Below, in pieces: positions 17,024-28,319 of a DNA stretch of 63,373 bases; position 1 is the first letter of the stretch; the number at the start of each line of letters is the position of its first letter. Origin of the DNA: Acidimicrobiia bacterium (GTDB lineage Bacteria; Actinomycetota; Acidimicrobiia; IMCC26256; PALSA-555); assembly GCA_035948415.1 (NCBI GenBank), contig DASZJD010000021.1, forward strand, positions 1 through 63,373. Reading direction: 5' to 3'. The notes beneath the pieces are model-generated. The model did no database searches. It had not been told where the DNA came from and saw only the letters and a program-made list of their open reading frames with translations. The position numbers and the translations under genes were made by a program.

Positions 17024-18706
17024 CTACCGGCTGCGCAGGAACCAGCCGCGCGGGTCCCACGACCGCAGGGCGTCGAGCTCCGCTCGGGTCGGCGGGTCCA
17101 GCTCGGCGACGGTGGCGGCCACCTCGAGGTCCCAGCCGCACGCGGCGCGCGCGGCCGCGACCCGCTCGGCGCGCGAGCCCGGCCCCGCCGGCACGGCCGT
17201 CAGGACGAGCTCGTCGTCGCGGCGCTCGAGCGTCCCGAGGTCGGTGACGAGGGCCTGGACCGCCCGGCCCGGCGATGTCACGTAGGGGCACTCGGGCGGC
17301 GTCCGCGCCGGGCTGAGGAGGGCGACCACGACCGCCTCGGCGCAGACCGACGCCACGTCGTTCCCGCCGCCGGAGCCGACGAGGAAGCGACCGTCGCCGA
17401 GCCGGGTCGAGTTGATGTTGCCGTGCCGGTCCACCTCGGCGCCGCCCAGGCAGGCCACCGTCGTGGTGCCCGGCCCGCCCACGAGGGTGCCGAGCACGAT
17501 CGAGGCGTCGCCGAGCATCGTCGAGCGCCAGAAGTTGCGGTGGTTCAGCACGAAGGGGTCGGCCGGCGCCGGGTCGTAGCCCCAGAGCCCGATCTCGGCC
17601 GTCAGCTGCACCGCGCTGCCGGCCGCCCGCGCCTGCGCCACGCCGAGCCAGGCCGACAGGTTGGCGACCCCGGCGCCGGCGAGCACGGCGTCGGCGTCGA
17701 GGGCGAGCACGCGCGCCGCCAGGTGCCGAGCGCCCCACGCCGCCGCGAGCTCCCAGCGGTTCGGAGGCGCGTCGAGGTCGGGGGCGTGCGCGGCCGCGTC
17801 GGCGCGCCACGAATCGGGCGCGGCCCGCTCCCGGAGCGCGGCGACGCGGTCGACACCGAGCCGCTCGAGGTAGGCAGGCTGGTCGTCGACGTCGAGGACC
17901 CAGTGACGGATCCACGCGTCGTAGTCCTCGCGGCGCGTCGCGGCCCGGGCCTCGACCCAGAAGTCGTAGTCCTCGCCGTAGCCCGGGACCGGGAGGCCGG
18001 CGGCGAAGCAGCCGCCGGGGTGCGCGCCGAGCTCGGCCTCGCACACGGCGAGCACCCGGTGGGCCGGCACCCGCACCAGGTGCGCCCACGGCCGGAGGTC
18101 GTCGACAACCCGCTCCACGGTGACGATGGCGCCGCGCCGCGCCGCCAGCGCGCCGAAGACCCCCTCCAGCAGCGGCGGGTGGATCGCCACGTTGCCGTCA
18201 CGGTCGGCGACCGGGGCGTGGAGCAGGGCCACGTCGGGGACGAGCGGGGCGACGAGCCCGACCTCGCCGAACGGGGTGTCGACCCTCGCGTACGCGTCGT
18301 TGGAAGCCATCGAGGAGCCGGCGAGGGAGCGGGTGGCCACCGCAGGGAGCCCGCCGGCGGCGGCCTCGAGGCGTTGCGCGAAGGTCAGGAACGACCAGTG
18401 CTCCACGTCGACGGCGCCCCGCTCGTACGCGTCGGCGAAATGCGGGTTCGGCGTGAAGTTCGGGAAGGTGTCACCGGAGTAGCCGGTGACGACGCGGCGC
18501 ACCAAGCCGCCGCGGAAGAACAAGGCACCCAGGCTCGACAGGCTGAGCATGTGGAGCGTGAAGCCGGGATCGCGACCCCACCACTGGCGGACGACCTCGC
18601 GCGCCGCGGCCGTCCAACGGGTGTGGCCGACGACGACGTGGAGGGCGTCGCCGGCGCGGACGTGCTCGGCGACGGCGTCGGCCAGCGACCGGCGGCGGTC
18701 GGGCAC
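17024..18706 (-). CDS. fused two-domain family I CoA-transferase (alpha and beta halves)
   Basis: Protein of 560 residues. The N-terminal half resembles the A subunit of glutaconate-type CoA-transferases (SSLGALFFRGGLVRRVVTGY, then GGLPAVATRS). The C-terminal half resembles the B subunit (GGAEVDRHGNINS, then VGSGGGNDVAS near 444). A Glu in LTAEIGLWG near residue 370 stands where the B subunit keeps its CoA-accepting Glu, so transferase activity is plausible. The homologous IpdAB of cholesterol catabolism is a ring-cleaving hydrolase, which remains an alternative. GTG 18706 starts five bases after the upstream dehydrogenase stop, indicating one operon. Confidence 0.88.
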   Translation of the reverse strand: MPDRRRSLADAVAEHVRAGDALHVVVGHTRWTAAAREVVRQWWGRDPGFTLHMLSLSSLGALFFRGGLVRRVVTGYSGDTFPNFTPNPHFADAYERGAVDVEHWSFLTFAQRLEAAAGGLPAVATRSLAGSSMASNDAYARVDTPFGEVGLVAPLVPDVALLHAPVADRDGNVAIHPPLLEGVFGALAARRGAIVTVERVVDDLRPWAHLVRVPAHRVLAVCEAELGAHPGGCFAAGLPVPGYGEDYDFWVEARAATRREDYDAWIRHWVLDVDDQPAYLERLGVDRVAALRERAAPDSWRADAAAHAPDLDAPPNRWELAAAWGARHLAARVLALDADAVLAGAGVANLSAWLGVAQARAAGSAVQLTAEIGLWGYDPAPADPFVLNHRNFWRSTMLGDASIVLGTLVGGPGTTTVACLGGAEVDRHGNINSTRLGDGRFLVGSGGGNDVASVCAEAVVVALLSPARTPPECPYVTSPGRAVQALVTDLGTLERRDDELVLTAVPAGPGSRAERVAAARAACGWDLEVAATVAELDPPTRAELDALRSWDPRGWFLRSR

Positions 18707-18711
18707 CCGCC

Positions 18712-19806
18712 CTAGGCCGGCTCGAGCACGAGGTCGGCGAGGCGGCGGCGCTGCCAGCCCTGGTAGCCGAGCATGGCGTCGTTCTGCTTCGCGCGCTTGT
18801 AGTACCAGTGCGCGTCGCAGTCCCACGTGAAGCCGACTCCGCCGTGGATCTGGATGTCCTCACCGGTGACGAACACGGCCGCCTCGGCCGCGTACCCCTT
18901 CGCCATCGCCGCCGCCGGCTGGCGATCGGGATGGTCGACGTCCGACGTCCACGCGGCGTAGTGGGTGCCGACCCGAGCCAGCTCGAGGCGGTGGAGCATG
19001 TCGACCGCCTTGTGCCGGATGGCCTGGAACGACGCGATCGGCCGGTCGAACTGCACCCGCACCTTCGCGTACTCGACGCCGAGGTCGAGCGCGGCCTCGG
19101 AGGCGCCGACGAGCTCGGCGGCGAGCATCACCCCGGCGTCGTCGACGACCCGGCGCCACGTCGCCGTGTGATCGCCGGGAGCCCCGACGCGCTCGGCCGG
19201 CTGCTCCTCGAGGACGAGCCGACCGGCCTTGCGGGTCGGGTCGAGGGTCGGGACCGGCTCGGCGTCCGGTGACTGCACGAGGAACGAGCCGAGCCCCTCC
19301 TCGGTGCGAGCCACGACGATCACCCAGTCGGCGGTGTGCCCGTCGAGCACGAGCGGCTTCCGACCGGTCAGCACCCAGGTGCCGCCGCGCCGGCGGGCCC
19401 GGGTCCGGACCCGCTCGACGGGACCGTCGTGACCCTGCTCCTCGAGCGCGACCGTGCCGCGCAGCGCGCCCGACCCCAGGCCCCGGAGGAGGTCGTCCGC
19501 ACCCAGGCGTCGGGCCGCGAGCGTGGCGAGCACCGCCGACGAGAAGAACGGCCCCGGGAGCGGCAGCCGGCCCATCTCCTCCATGACGACGGTCATGTCG
19601 ACGAGCCCGAGGCCGAGGCCGCCGTGGGCCTCGGGGACGAGGAGGCCGGGCCAGCCCAGGTCGGCGATCTTCCCCCAGAGCTCGTCGGTGAAGCCCCGCG
19701 AGTCCTCGGCCATCGCCCGGACGTACGACGACGGCGCGTCGTGACCGAGGAACGACCGCACTGCGTCCCGCAGCGCCTCCTGCTCGTCGCTGAAGGTGAA
19801 GTCCAC
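18712..19806 (-). CDS. acyl-CoA dehydrogenase, short partner-subunit type
   Basis: Protein of 364 residues starting VDFTFSDEQEALRDAVRSFL at GTG 19806. The C-terminus has IHGGVGFTWDCDAHWYYKRA and then ends without a YEGTxxIQ segment, so the usual catalytic Glu is absent. It is therefore a likely partner subunit of a heteromeric dehydrogenase. The long dehydrogenase at 20653, read in the opposite direction about 850 bases away, is the obvious candidate mate. It leads the reverse operon with the CoA-transferase. The substrate is unknown. Confidence 0.92.
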   Translation of the reverse strand: MDFTFSDEQEALRDAVRSFLGHDAPSSYVRAMAEDSRGFTDELWGKIADLGWPGLLVPEAHGGLGLGLVDMTVVMEEMGRLPLPGPFFSSAVLATLAARRLGADDLLRGLGSGALRGTVALEEQGHDGPVERVRTRARRRGGTWVLTGRKPLVLDGHTADWVIVVARTEEGLGSFLVQSPDAEPVPTLDPTRKAGRLVLEEQPAERVGAPGDHTATWRRVVDDAGVMLAAELVGASEAALDLGVEYAKVRVQFDRPIASFQAIRHKAVDMLHRLELARVGTHYAAWTSDVDHPDRQPAAAMAKGYAAEAAVFVTGEDIQIHGGVGFTWDCDAHWYYKRAKQNDAMLGYQGWQRRRLADLVLEPA

Positions 19807-20010
19807 CGGACTCGTCCCAATCGCCGCGGCGGGCGCCGTCGCCGCGCCTCGGATGCGGCCGCCCACGGCTCCGGCACGACCGGACCCGGACGTTAGTCTC
19901 CGCAGCGCGCGCGCCGCTATCGTGCTGCCATTCACGAGGTGCGGGATTCGTTGGCACGTGTCGCGGGGCCGGTTCGGGTTGCCACCCCCTCCGGCGGTCG
20001 CGCCTCTAGG

Positions 20011-20607
20011 GTGAGCGACGTGGTCGCGCCGACGCCGATGAACGGCCGGCCGAGCCCGCCAAGCCCGCCGCGACCGCAAGCCCGGGCCCTCCCGCCGTCG
20101 CCGCGGCGCCCGCGCCCCGCGCCCCGCGCCCCGCGGCGACGCCACCGGGGACGGCTCCTGCTGATCCTCCTCCTCGCCCTGGCGACGGTCGGAGCCGCCG
20201 GCTACCTCGTCACGAACCGGAGCTCCGGCACGACCGCGACGTCGCACGACTTCGTGCACACCGCGGAGCGGGTCGCGACGACGGCGAGGTCGTTGCCGGC
20301 CGCGGCGCAGGACGTGCAGCGGTTCACCGAGCTGCACGCGTTCGACGTGAAGACCCGCGTGATCATCGACGGCATGACGCTCGACGTGAACCGGCTCCGT
20401 CAGCTCGCGGCGGGCGTGTCGGGATCGGCGAGGCTCATCGCGGACCAGGCCGCGACCGCGGGCGACGAGGCCATCGCCGCGGCCCGGCGGTACCACGACG
20501 CGGTCGCATTCACGTACCGGCTGTCGAACGCCGAGGCCGCCCGGCAGGACCTCGACGCCGCCGCCGCCACGCTCGACCAGCAGGCCAAGGCGTGGGCGCG
20601 TCGGTGA
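20011..20607 (+). CDS. hypothetical single-span membrane protein
   Basis: Unrecognised protein of about 198 residues. The first 50 residues are rich in Pro, Arg and Ala. One membrane helix follows (LLLILLLALATVGAAGYLV), then an extracytoplasmic Ala-rich helical domain with regular heptad-like spacing that may form a coiled coil. The start is GTG 20011 or ATG 20038. It lies between divergent acyl-CoA dehydrogenases, with 45 bases to the downstream one. No function can be assigned. Confidence 0.7.
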   Translation: MSDVVAPTPMNGRPSPPSPPRPQARALPPSPRRPRPAPRAPRRRHRGRLLLILLLALATVGAAGYLVTNRSSGTTATSHDFVHTAERVATTARSLPAAAQDVQRFTELHAFDVKTRVIIDGMTLDVNRLRQLAAGVSGSARLIADQAATAGDEAIAAARRYHDAVAFTYRLSNAEAARQDLDAAAATLDQQAKAWARR

Positions 20608-20652
20608 CGGCCCCGCCCCCCGCGCCGCGGCGCACAGACCGGTGAGGTAGCC

Positions 20653-21864
<1,212 letters not shown>

Positions 21865-21933
21865 CCGGCTGGGGCGCCGCTCCCACCGGCGCGGTCCCCG
21901 GCTCCGCCGGGTCGGCCCGAACCTGAGCCGTCG

Positions 21934-22800
21934 ATGCGGTTCGGCATCGTGACGCCGGTCCTGACCCGGCTGCCCCGCGCGCACGCCCGCTGGGAGGCCG
22001 AGGCGGGCATCGACGAGGTGACGCGGATCGTCGTCGGCGCCGAGCAGCTCGGCTACGAGTTCGCGACCTGCAGCGAGCACGTCGCCGTCCCGAAGGACGT
22101 GGCACCGGTGCGCGGGGCCACGTACTGGGATCCCTTGGCCACCTTCGGATACCTGGCCGCCCACACCGACAGGATCCGGCTGGCCACGTTCGTACTCGTC
22201 CTCGGCTACCACCACCCGCTGGCCATCGCCAAGCGCTACGGCACCCTCGACCGGCTCTGTCGCGGCCGTCTGGTCCTCGGCGTCGGCGTGGGATCCCTCG
22301 CCGAGGAGTTCGCCCTCCTCGACGCGCCGTTCGCCGACCGCGGCCGCCGTGGCGACGACGCCATCCGAGCGCTGCGAGCCGCCTTCGGCGTGCCCGAGCC
22401 TCGGTACGCCGGCTCGCACTACACCTTCGCCGACTTCGTGGTCGATCCCTGCGGGGTCCAGCCCCGCGTCCCGATCTGGGTCGGTGGCCGCACGGCGCGC
22501 TCGTTGCGCCGCGCGGTCGAGCTCGGCGACGCGTGGGCGCCGTTCGCGCTCGAGCCCGACGCGGTGGCGGGCCTGCTCCAGGCGGCGGCCGCGACGCCGG
22601 CCTGGCGCGAGCGCGACGAGGCGCTCGACGTCGTGTTGCAGCCGACGCGCCCCCTCGACCCCCTCGACGACCCGGGGCCGACCGCCGACGCCGTGGAGGC
22701 TCACCGGCGGGCCGGCGCCACGAGCCTGGCGGTTCGAGTGCGCCACCGGTCCCCTGCCCACTACCTCGAGCAGCTCGAGGCGCTGCTGCCGCTGGCCTGA
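21934..22800 (+). CDS. LLM-class (luciferase-like) oxidoreductase, probably F420-dependent
   Basis: TIM-barrel protein of 288 residues starting MRFGIVTPVLTRLPRAHARW. The family hallmarks are an early SEHVAVP loop, the LATFVLVLGYHHPLAIAKRY strand-helix pair, and the GRLVLGVGVGSLAEEFALL cofactor loop. LLM proteins of this actinobacterial group usually use coenzyme F420 rather than FMN, which is a family-level inference. Substrates vary widely. It follows the dehydrogenase by about 70 bases and converges on acetate kinase. Confidence 0.88.
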   Translation: MRFGIVTPVLTRLPRAHARWEAEAGIDEVTRIVVGAEQLGYEFATCSEHVAVPKDVAPVRGATYWDPLATFGYLAAHTDRIRLATFVLVLGYHHPLAIAKRYGTLDRLCRGRLVLGVGVGSLAEEFALLDAPFADRGRRGDDAIRALRAAFGVPEPRYAGSHYTFADFVVDPCGVQPRVPIWVGGRTARSLRRAVELGDAWAPFALEPDAVAGLLQAAAATPAWRERDEALDVVLQPTRPLDPLDDPGPTADAVEAHRRAGATSLAVRVRHRSPAHYLEQLEALLPLA

Positions 22801-22803
22801 GCG

Positions 22804-23901
22804 TCAGGCCGCGAGCACGGCCCGGGTATGGCGGGCGATGACGAGGTCCTCGTCGGTCTCGACGACCCGCACCGTCACCGGCGCCCCGGGCGGGCTGACG
22901 ATCGGGGCGTGGGCGGCGTTGCGCCCCGCGTCCACGCCCACGCCCAGGGGCTCGAGCCCGGCGCACGCCTCGGCGCGCACGGAGGCGGCGTGGGCCCCGA
23001 TCCCGCCGGTGAACACGACCGCGTCGAGGCCGTCGAGGAGCGCGGCGTAAGCGCCGATCTGCATGCGCACCCGGGTGGTGAAGACCTCCACCGCGAGCGC
23101 GGCGCGATCGTCGCCGGCGCCACGACGGTCGAGCAGCGTCCGCATGTCGCCGCTCGTCCCCGAGAGCGCGAGGAGGCCGGCCTCCTGGTCGACGAGCCGC
23201 TCGAGGCGATCGGCGTCGTACCCGAGCTCGCGGGCGAGGTAGACGAGGACACCCGGATCGAGGTCGCCGCTGCGGCTGCTCATCACGACGCCGCCGGTGG
23301 GCGTGAACCCCATGGTGGTGTGCACGGACCGCCCGTCGCGCACGGCGGCGAGGCTGGCGCCGCTGCCGAGGTGCGCGAGCACCGCCCGCCCAAGCGTGTC
23401 GGCACCGACGGCACCGACCACGTACTCGTAGGAGAGGCCGTGGAACCCGTAGCGGCGAACGCCCGCGTCGACGAGCGCCGACGGCACCGGGAGACGCCAG
23501 GCCGACTCGGGCATCGTCCGGTGGAACGCGGTGTCGAAGCACGCCACCTGGGGCAGCCCCGGATGGCGACGGATGAGCGCCTCCATGACGTCCAGCGTCG
23601 CGGGCAGGTGCAAGGGTGCGAACGGCACCGCCGCGCGGAGGTCGCTGAGCAGCCGGTCGTCGACGCGCGCCGGCTGGTCGCGGTGCGGCCCGCCGTGGAC
23701 GACCCGGTAGCCGATCGCGGTCACGTCGCGCTGCGCCGGTCCCAGCGCGTCCAGCGCCGCCCCCAGCGCGGCGACGCCGCTCCCGTCGACGCTCGACGCC
23801 CCGAGTCGCTCTTCGGCGTCGCCGACGCGGTAGACGGCGCACTTCATCGTGGACGATCCGCCGTTGACGCACAGGACGACCTGGGGGGCCGGGTCGGTCA
23901 C
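22804..23901 (-). CDS. ackA: acetate kinase
   Basis: Converts acetyl phosphate and ADP to acetate and ATP. At 365 residues it is shorter than the usual 400 or so. The ATP-site strand [10 protein letters not shown] opens the protein, [10 protein letters not shown] and [13 protein letters not shown] follow, then [11 protein letters not shown], the [19 protein letters not shown] loop and [13 protein letters not shown]. The canonical HGTSH reads HGLSY and HLGNGSS reads HLGSGAS, so it is a divergent branch. GTG 23901 overlaps the phosphoketolase stop as GTGA. That coupling supports the acetyl-phosphate substrate. Confidence 0.93.
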   Translation of the reverse strand: MTDPAPQVVLCVNGGSSTMKCAVYRVGDAEERLGASSVDGSGVAALGAALDALGPAQRDVTAIGYRVVHGGPHRDQPARVDDRLLSDLRAAVPFAPLHLPATLDVMEALIRRHPGLPQVACFDTAFHRTMPESAWRLPVPSALVDAGVRRYGFHGLSYEYVVGAVGADTLGRAVLAHLGSGASLAAVRDGRSVHTTMGFTPTGGVVMSSRSGDLDPGVLVYLARELGYDADRLERLVDQEAGLLALSGTSGDMRTLLDRRGAGDDRAALAVEVFTTRVRMQIGAYAALLDGLDAVVFTGGIGAHAASVRAEACAGLEPLGVGVDAGRNAAHAPIVSPPGAPVTVRVVETDEDLVIARHTRAVLAA

Positions 23902-26270
23902 GAACCCGGCCAGCGCCAGTCGCGCACCTCCGGCAGGTCGACGAGGTGCTCGCGGATGTACCGCGGATGGCGCTTCAGCTGGGCGTTGCAGTACTCGATG
24001 ACGTCCTCGGCGCTGTCCGGGACCCGGCGGGCCCGACGGAGGGCCTCGATGCACAGGTGGTAGCGGCTCATCCCGTTGCGCACGACCATGTCGAAGGGCG
24101 TCGTCGTCGTGCCCTCTTCGCGGTAGCCGCGCACGTGGAACCGATCCGGGCGGGGACGCCCGTGCACCGCGTCGTGCACCGCGCTCGGATAGCCGTGGAA
24201 CGCGAAGACCACGTCGCGACCGGCGGTGAAGAGCTCGATGAACCGGTCCTCGCCCATCCCGTGCGGGTGCAGCTCGGGCGAGAAGAGCGCCATCAGGTCG
24301 ACGACGTTCACCACGCGGAGGGCGAGCTCGGGCACGCGCTCGTGGAGGAGTGCGGCCGCCGCCAGCAGCTCCATGGTGGGGATGTCGCCGGCGGAGGCGA
24401 GGACCACGTCCGGGTCCTCGCAACCAGGAGTGCCGGCCCAGTCCCAGATCGACGCGCCCCGCAGGCAGTGCTCGCGAGCCTCCTCCATGCCGAGCCACTG
24501 GGGCTGGGGCTGCTTGTCGATCACGATCAGGTTCACCTGGTCGCGGCTACGCAGGCAATGGTCGGCGACCGAGAGGAGGCAGTTGGCGTCCGGGGGGAAG
24601 TAGATGCGGGCCACGTTGCCGCGCTTGGTGATGACGATGTCGATCAGGCCCGGGCCCTGATGGCTGAACCCGTTGTGGTCGTTGCGCCACGCCGTCGAGG
24701 TCAGCAGCACGTTCAGCGATGCCACCGGCTCGCGCCACGGGAGATCCGCGGCCACCTCGAGCCATTTGGCGTGCTGCACCGTCATCGAGGCCGACACCAT
24801 CGCGAACGCCTCGTACGTCGCGAACACGCCGTGGCGACCCGTGAGCAGGTAGCCCTCGAGCCAGCCTTGACAGCTGTGCTCGCTCAGGACCTCCATCACC
24901 CGGCCGTCGTTGCTCACGTGGTCGTCGATCGGGATCGTGGGCTCGAGCAGGCAGCGGTTCTCGACCTCGAACACGGCCCCGAGCCGGTTCGAGTTGGTCT
25001 CGTCGGGACAGAAGAGTCGGAAGTTCGCCGCGGGCTGGTTCTTCACGAACACGTCGCGGAGCAGCTCGCCGAAGCGGGCCGTCGATTCGTGGAGCTCGGC
25101 GCCGTGGCGGGGGACGGGGATGGCGTAGCTGCTGGCCGCGGGCAGCTCGAGCGGGGTGAGCACGCGACCGCCGTTGGCGTGCGGGCTGGCGCCCATGCGG
25201 CGGTCGCCGGTCGGTGCCAGCTGGGCCAGTTCCGGCCGGAGGCGCCCGTCGGCGTCGAAGAGCTCGTCGGCGCGGTAGGAGCGGAGCCACTCCTCGAGCA
25301 GCCGGAGGTGCTCGGGGTTCTCCCGCGGGGTGGGGATCGGGACCTGGTGGGCCCGGAAGGTGCCTTCGACCGGCTCGCCGTCGACGGTCTTGGGCCCGGT
25401 CCAGCCCTTGGGGGTGCGCAGCACCACCGCCGGCCACCGGGGACGGGCGCCGACTCCGAGCCGGCGGGCGTCGCCCTGGATCTCGGCGATGGCGTCGAAG
25501 CACCGGTCGAGGGTGCCGGCGAGCGCCTCGTGCACCCGGGGCGGGTCGTCGCCGACGACGAAGTGGACGTCGTACCCGTACCCGGCCAGCACCGACGCGA
25601 CGGCGTCGTCCGAGGAGCGGCCGAACACGGTCGGGCCCGAGATCTTGTACCCGTTCAGGTGCAGGATGGGCAGCACCGCGCCGTCGCGGGCCGGGTTCAG
25701 GAAGTCGATGCCCTGCCACGAGCCCGACAGAGGGCCGGTCTCGGCCTCGCCGTCGCCGATGACGCAGGCGACGACCAGGTCGGGGTTGTCGAAGGCGGCG
25801 CCGCAGGCGTGTACCAGGGAGTATCCGAGCTCGCCGCCCTCGTGGATCGACCCGGGGGTCGGCACGCTCACGTGGCTCGGCACGCCGTACGGCGTCGAGA
25901 ACTGCCGGAACAGCCGGGCCATGCCCTCCCGGGTCATCGTGACGTCGGGGTACACCTCGGTGTAGGTGCCCTCGAGGTACACGTTGGCCAGGACCGCGGG
26001 GCCGCCGTGCCCCGGACCGGCGATGTAGAGGACGTCGTTGTCACGCTCGCGGATGACGCGGTTCAGGTGCGCGTAGAGGAGGTTGAGACCGGGCGAGGTC
26101 CCCCAGTGTCCGAGCAGCCGGGGCTTGATGTGCTCGGGCCGCAGCGGCTCCTGCAGGAGGGGGTTCTCGATCAGGTAGATCTGGCCGACGGTGAGGTAGT
26201 TGGCGGCGCGCCAGTAGGCGTCGAGCGCGGCGAGGTCGACGTCGCGAGGCACCGGGCGGATGGTACCCAC
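23898..26270 (-). CDS. xfp: xylulose-5-phosphate/fructose-6-phosphate phosphoketolase
   Basis: Thiamine-diphosphate enzyme of 790 residues, normal for the family, that splits xylulose 5-phosphate (or fructose 6-phosphate) with phosphate into acetyl phosphate and an aldose phosphate. Signatures visible are [18 protein letters not shown] near residue 53, [16 protein letters not shown] near 143, and the cofactor motif [10 protein letters not shown] near 171. It is coupled to acetate kinase downstream, which would turn acetyl phosphate into acetate and ATP. An aldose epimerase gene lies 13 bases upstream. Confidence 0.96.
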   Translation of the reverse strand: MGTIRPVPRDVDLAALDAYWRAANYLTVGQIYLIENPLLQEPLRPEHIKPRLLGHWGTSPGLNLLYAHLNRVIRERDNDVLYIAGPGHGGPAVLANVYLEGTYTEVYPDVTMTREGMARLFRQFSTPYGVPSHVSVPTPGSIHEGGELGYSLVHACGAAFDNPDLVVACVIGDGEAETGPLSGSWQGIDFLNPARDGAVLPILHLNGYKISGPTVFGRSSDDAVASVLAGYGYDVHFVVGDDPPRVHEALAGTLDRCFDAIAEIQGDARRLGVGARPRWPAVVLRTPKGWTGPKTVDGEPVEGTFRAHQVPIPTPRENPEHLRLLEEWLRSYRADELFDADGRLRPELAQLAPTGDRRMGASPHANGGRVLTPLELPAASSYAIPVPRHGAELHESTARFGELLRDVFVKNQPAANFRLFCPDETNSNRLGAVFEVENRCLLEPTIPIDDHVSNDGRVMEVLSEHSCQGWLEGYLLTGRHGVFATYEAFAMVSASMTVQHAKWLEVAADLPWREPVASLNVLLTSTAWRNDHNGFSHQGPGLIDIVITKRGNVARIYFPPDANCLLSVADHCLRSRDQVNLIVIDKQPQPQWLGMEEAREHCLRGASIWDWAGTPGCEDPDVVLASAGDIPTMELLAAAALLHERVPELALRVVNVVDLMALFSPELHPHGMGEDRFIELFTAGRDVVFAFHGYPSAVHDAVHGRPRPDRFHVRGYREEGTTTTPFDMVVRNGMSRYHLCIEALRRARRVPDSAEDVIEYCNAQLKRHPRYIREHLVDLPEVRDWRWPGS

Positions 26271-26283
26271 GGGCCGCGTCGGG

Positions 26284-27078
26284 CTACCCGGCCCAGCGGA
26301 ACGTGGCGTGGACCACGAGGGGCTCGCCGGGGGCCACGACCGTCGCGACGCCGAGGTTGACCGCGTCCGGCGGCCCGGACTGGGGCTCGACGCAGACGGC
26401 GTGCTCGGGCTCGGTGAACACCACGACCGTCGCGCAGTCGGTCTCGAGCGTGACCGTCAGCGTCCCGGGCCAGTGCAGCACCGCCGCCGGCGAGCCGAGC
26501 TGCGTGAAGCAGTCGTCCCACGGCGGGGGCGAGACGCGGACGAGCTCGCCGGTCGGGATGCCCTCGTCGTCGCGGGCGAACATGGCGTCGGCGTGCAGCT
26601 CGACCTCGAGCGGCGCCGCCGCCCCCGGGGGTGACCGGTACCACCACGGGTGCCAGCCGCACGTGGCGGGCATCGGGCGGTCGGCCGCGTGGACCTCCAG
26701 GGTGAGCGTCAGGGCGTCTCGGGCCAGGGCCGCCCGCTGCACGACCCGGCCGCCGAACGGCCAGGGTGCGCCGAGCGGCACCGAGAGCACCGCCGTCGAC
26801 GTGGACGCGTCGTCGACCCGCCACCGTCGGTCGCGCACGACGCCGTGGATGGCGTGCGGCGGATCGTTGCACGGCAGCTCGTAGTCGACGCCGTCGAACC
26901 GGAACCGGCCGTGGCGGATCCGACCGGCCCACGGGGCCATGGGGAACGCCCCGTAGTTGTGGTCGTCGAGGTCGGGGGGCACGAGCAGGTCGAGGCCCCC
27001 GGCCACGAGCCGCTCGACGCGTCCGCCGCGGGCCGGGTCGAGCACGACGGACGCCGAGCCGGCCCGCAGCTCGACCAC
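26284..27078 (-). CDS. aldose 1-epimerase family protein
   Basis: Galactose-mutarotase-like protein of 264 residues. Two His positions of the active site are visible ([11 protein letters not shown] near residue 75 and GWHPWWYR), as is the C-terminal catalytic Glu in [13 protein letters not shown]. It should interconvert the anomers of a free aldose or act on a related hexose. It starts at GTG 27078, three bases after the thiolase stop, and precedes phosphoketolase by 13 bases, so it belongs to the same operon. Specificity is unknown. Confidence 0.9.
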   Translation of the reverse strand: MVELRAGSASVVLDPARGGRVERLVAGGLDLLVPPDLDDHNYGAFPMAPWAGRIRHGRFRFDGVDYELPCNDPPHAIHGVVRDRRWRVDDASTSTAVLSVPLGAPWPFGGRVVQRAALARDALTLTLEVHAADRPMPATCGWHPWWYRSPPGAAAPLEVELHADAMFARDDEGIPTGELVRVSPPPWDDCFTQLGSPAAVLHWPGTLTVTLETDCATVVVFTEPEHAVCVEPQSGPPDAVNLGVATVVAPGEPLVVHATFRWAG

Positions 27079-27081
27079 GGG

Positions 27082-28269
27082 TCAGGCCAGACGCTCGATC
27101 ACGGTGGCGTTGGCCTGACCGCCGCCCTCGCACATGGTCTGGAAGCCGTACCGGCCGTCGACCGTCTCGAGGTGGTGCAGCAGCGTCGTCATGATCCGGA
27201 TCCCGCTGGCACCGAGCGGGTGGCCGATCGCGATGGCGCCGCCGCGGGGGTTGAGCCGAGCGGGGTCGGGTCGGAACTCCTTGGCCCACATCAGCGCGAT
27301 GGAGGCGAACGCCTCGTTGCACTCCATGGCGTCGAAGTCCTCGATCCGCAGCCCGGAGCGCTCGAGGAGCCGGCGGGTCACCGGGTTCGGCGCCGACAGC
27401 ACGAGCACGGGGTCGTCCGCGAGCACCGCGAAGTGCGCGATGCGGGCCCGGACCGGCAGGCCGAGCCGCTCGGCGGTCGACCGCTCGGCGATGAGCATCG
27501 CCGACGCGCCGTCGCTCATCGGCGAGGAGTTGCCGGCGGTGATGTCGGGGGCCGGCTGGTCGTCGGACACCCAGGCCGGCGGGAGCGCGGCGAGGGCGTC
27601 GAGCGAGGTGTCCGGGCGGATCCCCTCGTCCGCGGTCAGCACCGCGCCGGTCGGGGCGCCCTGCGCGTCGCGAATCGGCACCGGGACCAGCTCCTCGGCG
27701 AACCACCCGCTCGTGGTGTTCGCGTGCGCCCGTCGATGGCTCTCGAGCGCGAACTCGTCCATCTCGGCGCGGGTGATCCCGAACTTCTCGGCCAGGACCT
27801 GGGCGACCCAGAACTGGATCCCGAGCACGCCGTTGCACGCCTCGAGGAACGCCGGGCTGAAGGGCCCGGTCCCGCCCCGAGCGTTGCTGGACATGGGGCT
27901 GCGCGTCATCGATTCGACCCCGCAGGCGATCGCGAGGTCGTAGGCGCCGGCGATCACCCCCTGGGCGACGAAGTGGACCGCCTGCTGCGACGACCCGCAT
28001 TGGCGGTCGACGCTGGTCGCCGGCACGTGCCACGGGAGGCCGGCGGCGACCCAGGCGTTCCGCGTCACGTTGCAGCCCTGCTCGCCGGCCTGGGTGACGC
28101 ACCCGCCGACGACGTCGTCGACCCGGCCGGGGTCGACGTCGTGACGCTCGAGCAGCGTCCGAAGGGTCAACCCGAGCAGGTCGGTCGGATGCCAGCCCGC
28201 GAGCGCGCCCTTGCGCTTCCCGACCGGAGTGCGGACGGTGTCGACGATGACCGCTTCCCGTGTCGGCAT
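27082..28269 (-). CDS. acetyl-CoA C-acyltransferase (thiolase)
   Basis: Thiolase of 395 residues with all catalytic boxes intact: nucleophile Cys in VDRQCGSSQQA near residue 87, CNEAFA, the His box AIGHPLGASG, and the C-terminal Cys in MCEGGGQAN. It either cleaves a 3-ketoacyl-CoA or condenses two acetyl-CoA. ATG 28269 starts it. It appears to lead an operon with aldose epimerase, phosphoketolase and acetate kinase, an unusual mix. The fused ETF gene diverges from it 50 bases away. Confidence 0.95.
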   Translation of the reverse strand: MPTREAVIVDTVRTPVGKRKGALAGWHPTDLLGLTLRTLLERHDVDPGRVDDVVGGCVTQAGEQGCNVTRNAWVAAGLPWHVPATSVDRQCGSSQQAVHFVAQGVIAGAYDLAIACGVESMTRSPMSSNARGGTGPFSPAFLEACNGVLGIQFWVAQVLAEKFGITRAEMDEFALESHRRAHANTTSGWFAEELVPVPIRDAQGAPTGAVLTADEGIRPDTSLDALAALPPAWVSDDQPAPDITAGNSSPMSDGASAMLIAERSTAERLGLPVRARIAHFAVLADDPVLVLSAPNPVTRRLLERSGLRIEDFDAMECNEAFASIALMWAKEFRPDPARLNPRGGAIAIGHPLGASGIRIMTTLLHHLETVDGRYGFQTMCEGGGQANATVIERLA

Positions 28270-28305
28270 GACCTGCTCGTTCCGTGAGACCGGCGGGGTG
28301 CAGCC

Positions 28306-28311
28306 TACGCT
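28306..28311 (+). promoter_or_regulatory. candidate -10 element of a leaderless promoter (ETF gene)
   Basis: TACGCT ends eight bases before the GTG at 28320, so a transcript initiating at normal distance would begin at or next to the start codon. No Shine-Dalgarno sequence is present before that GTG, which fits leaderless translation. No -35 is recognisable. Confidence 0.45.
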
Positions 28312-28319
28312 GCGCCGCC

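Noticed and set aside
19939-20010. Earlier start for the hypothetical membrane protein gene
   Set aside because: No ribosome-binding site and it would run into the promoter area of the divergent dehydrogenase; GTG 20011 or ATG 20038 is more plausible.
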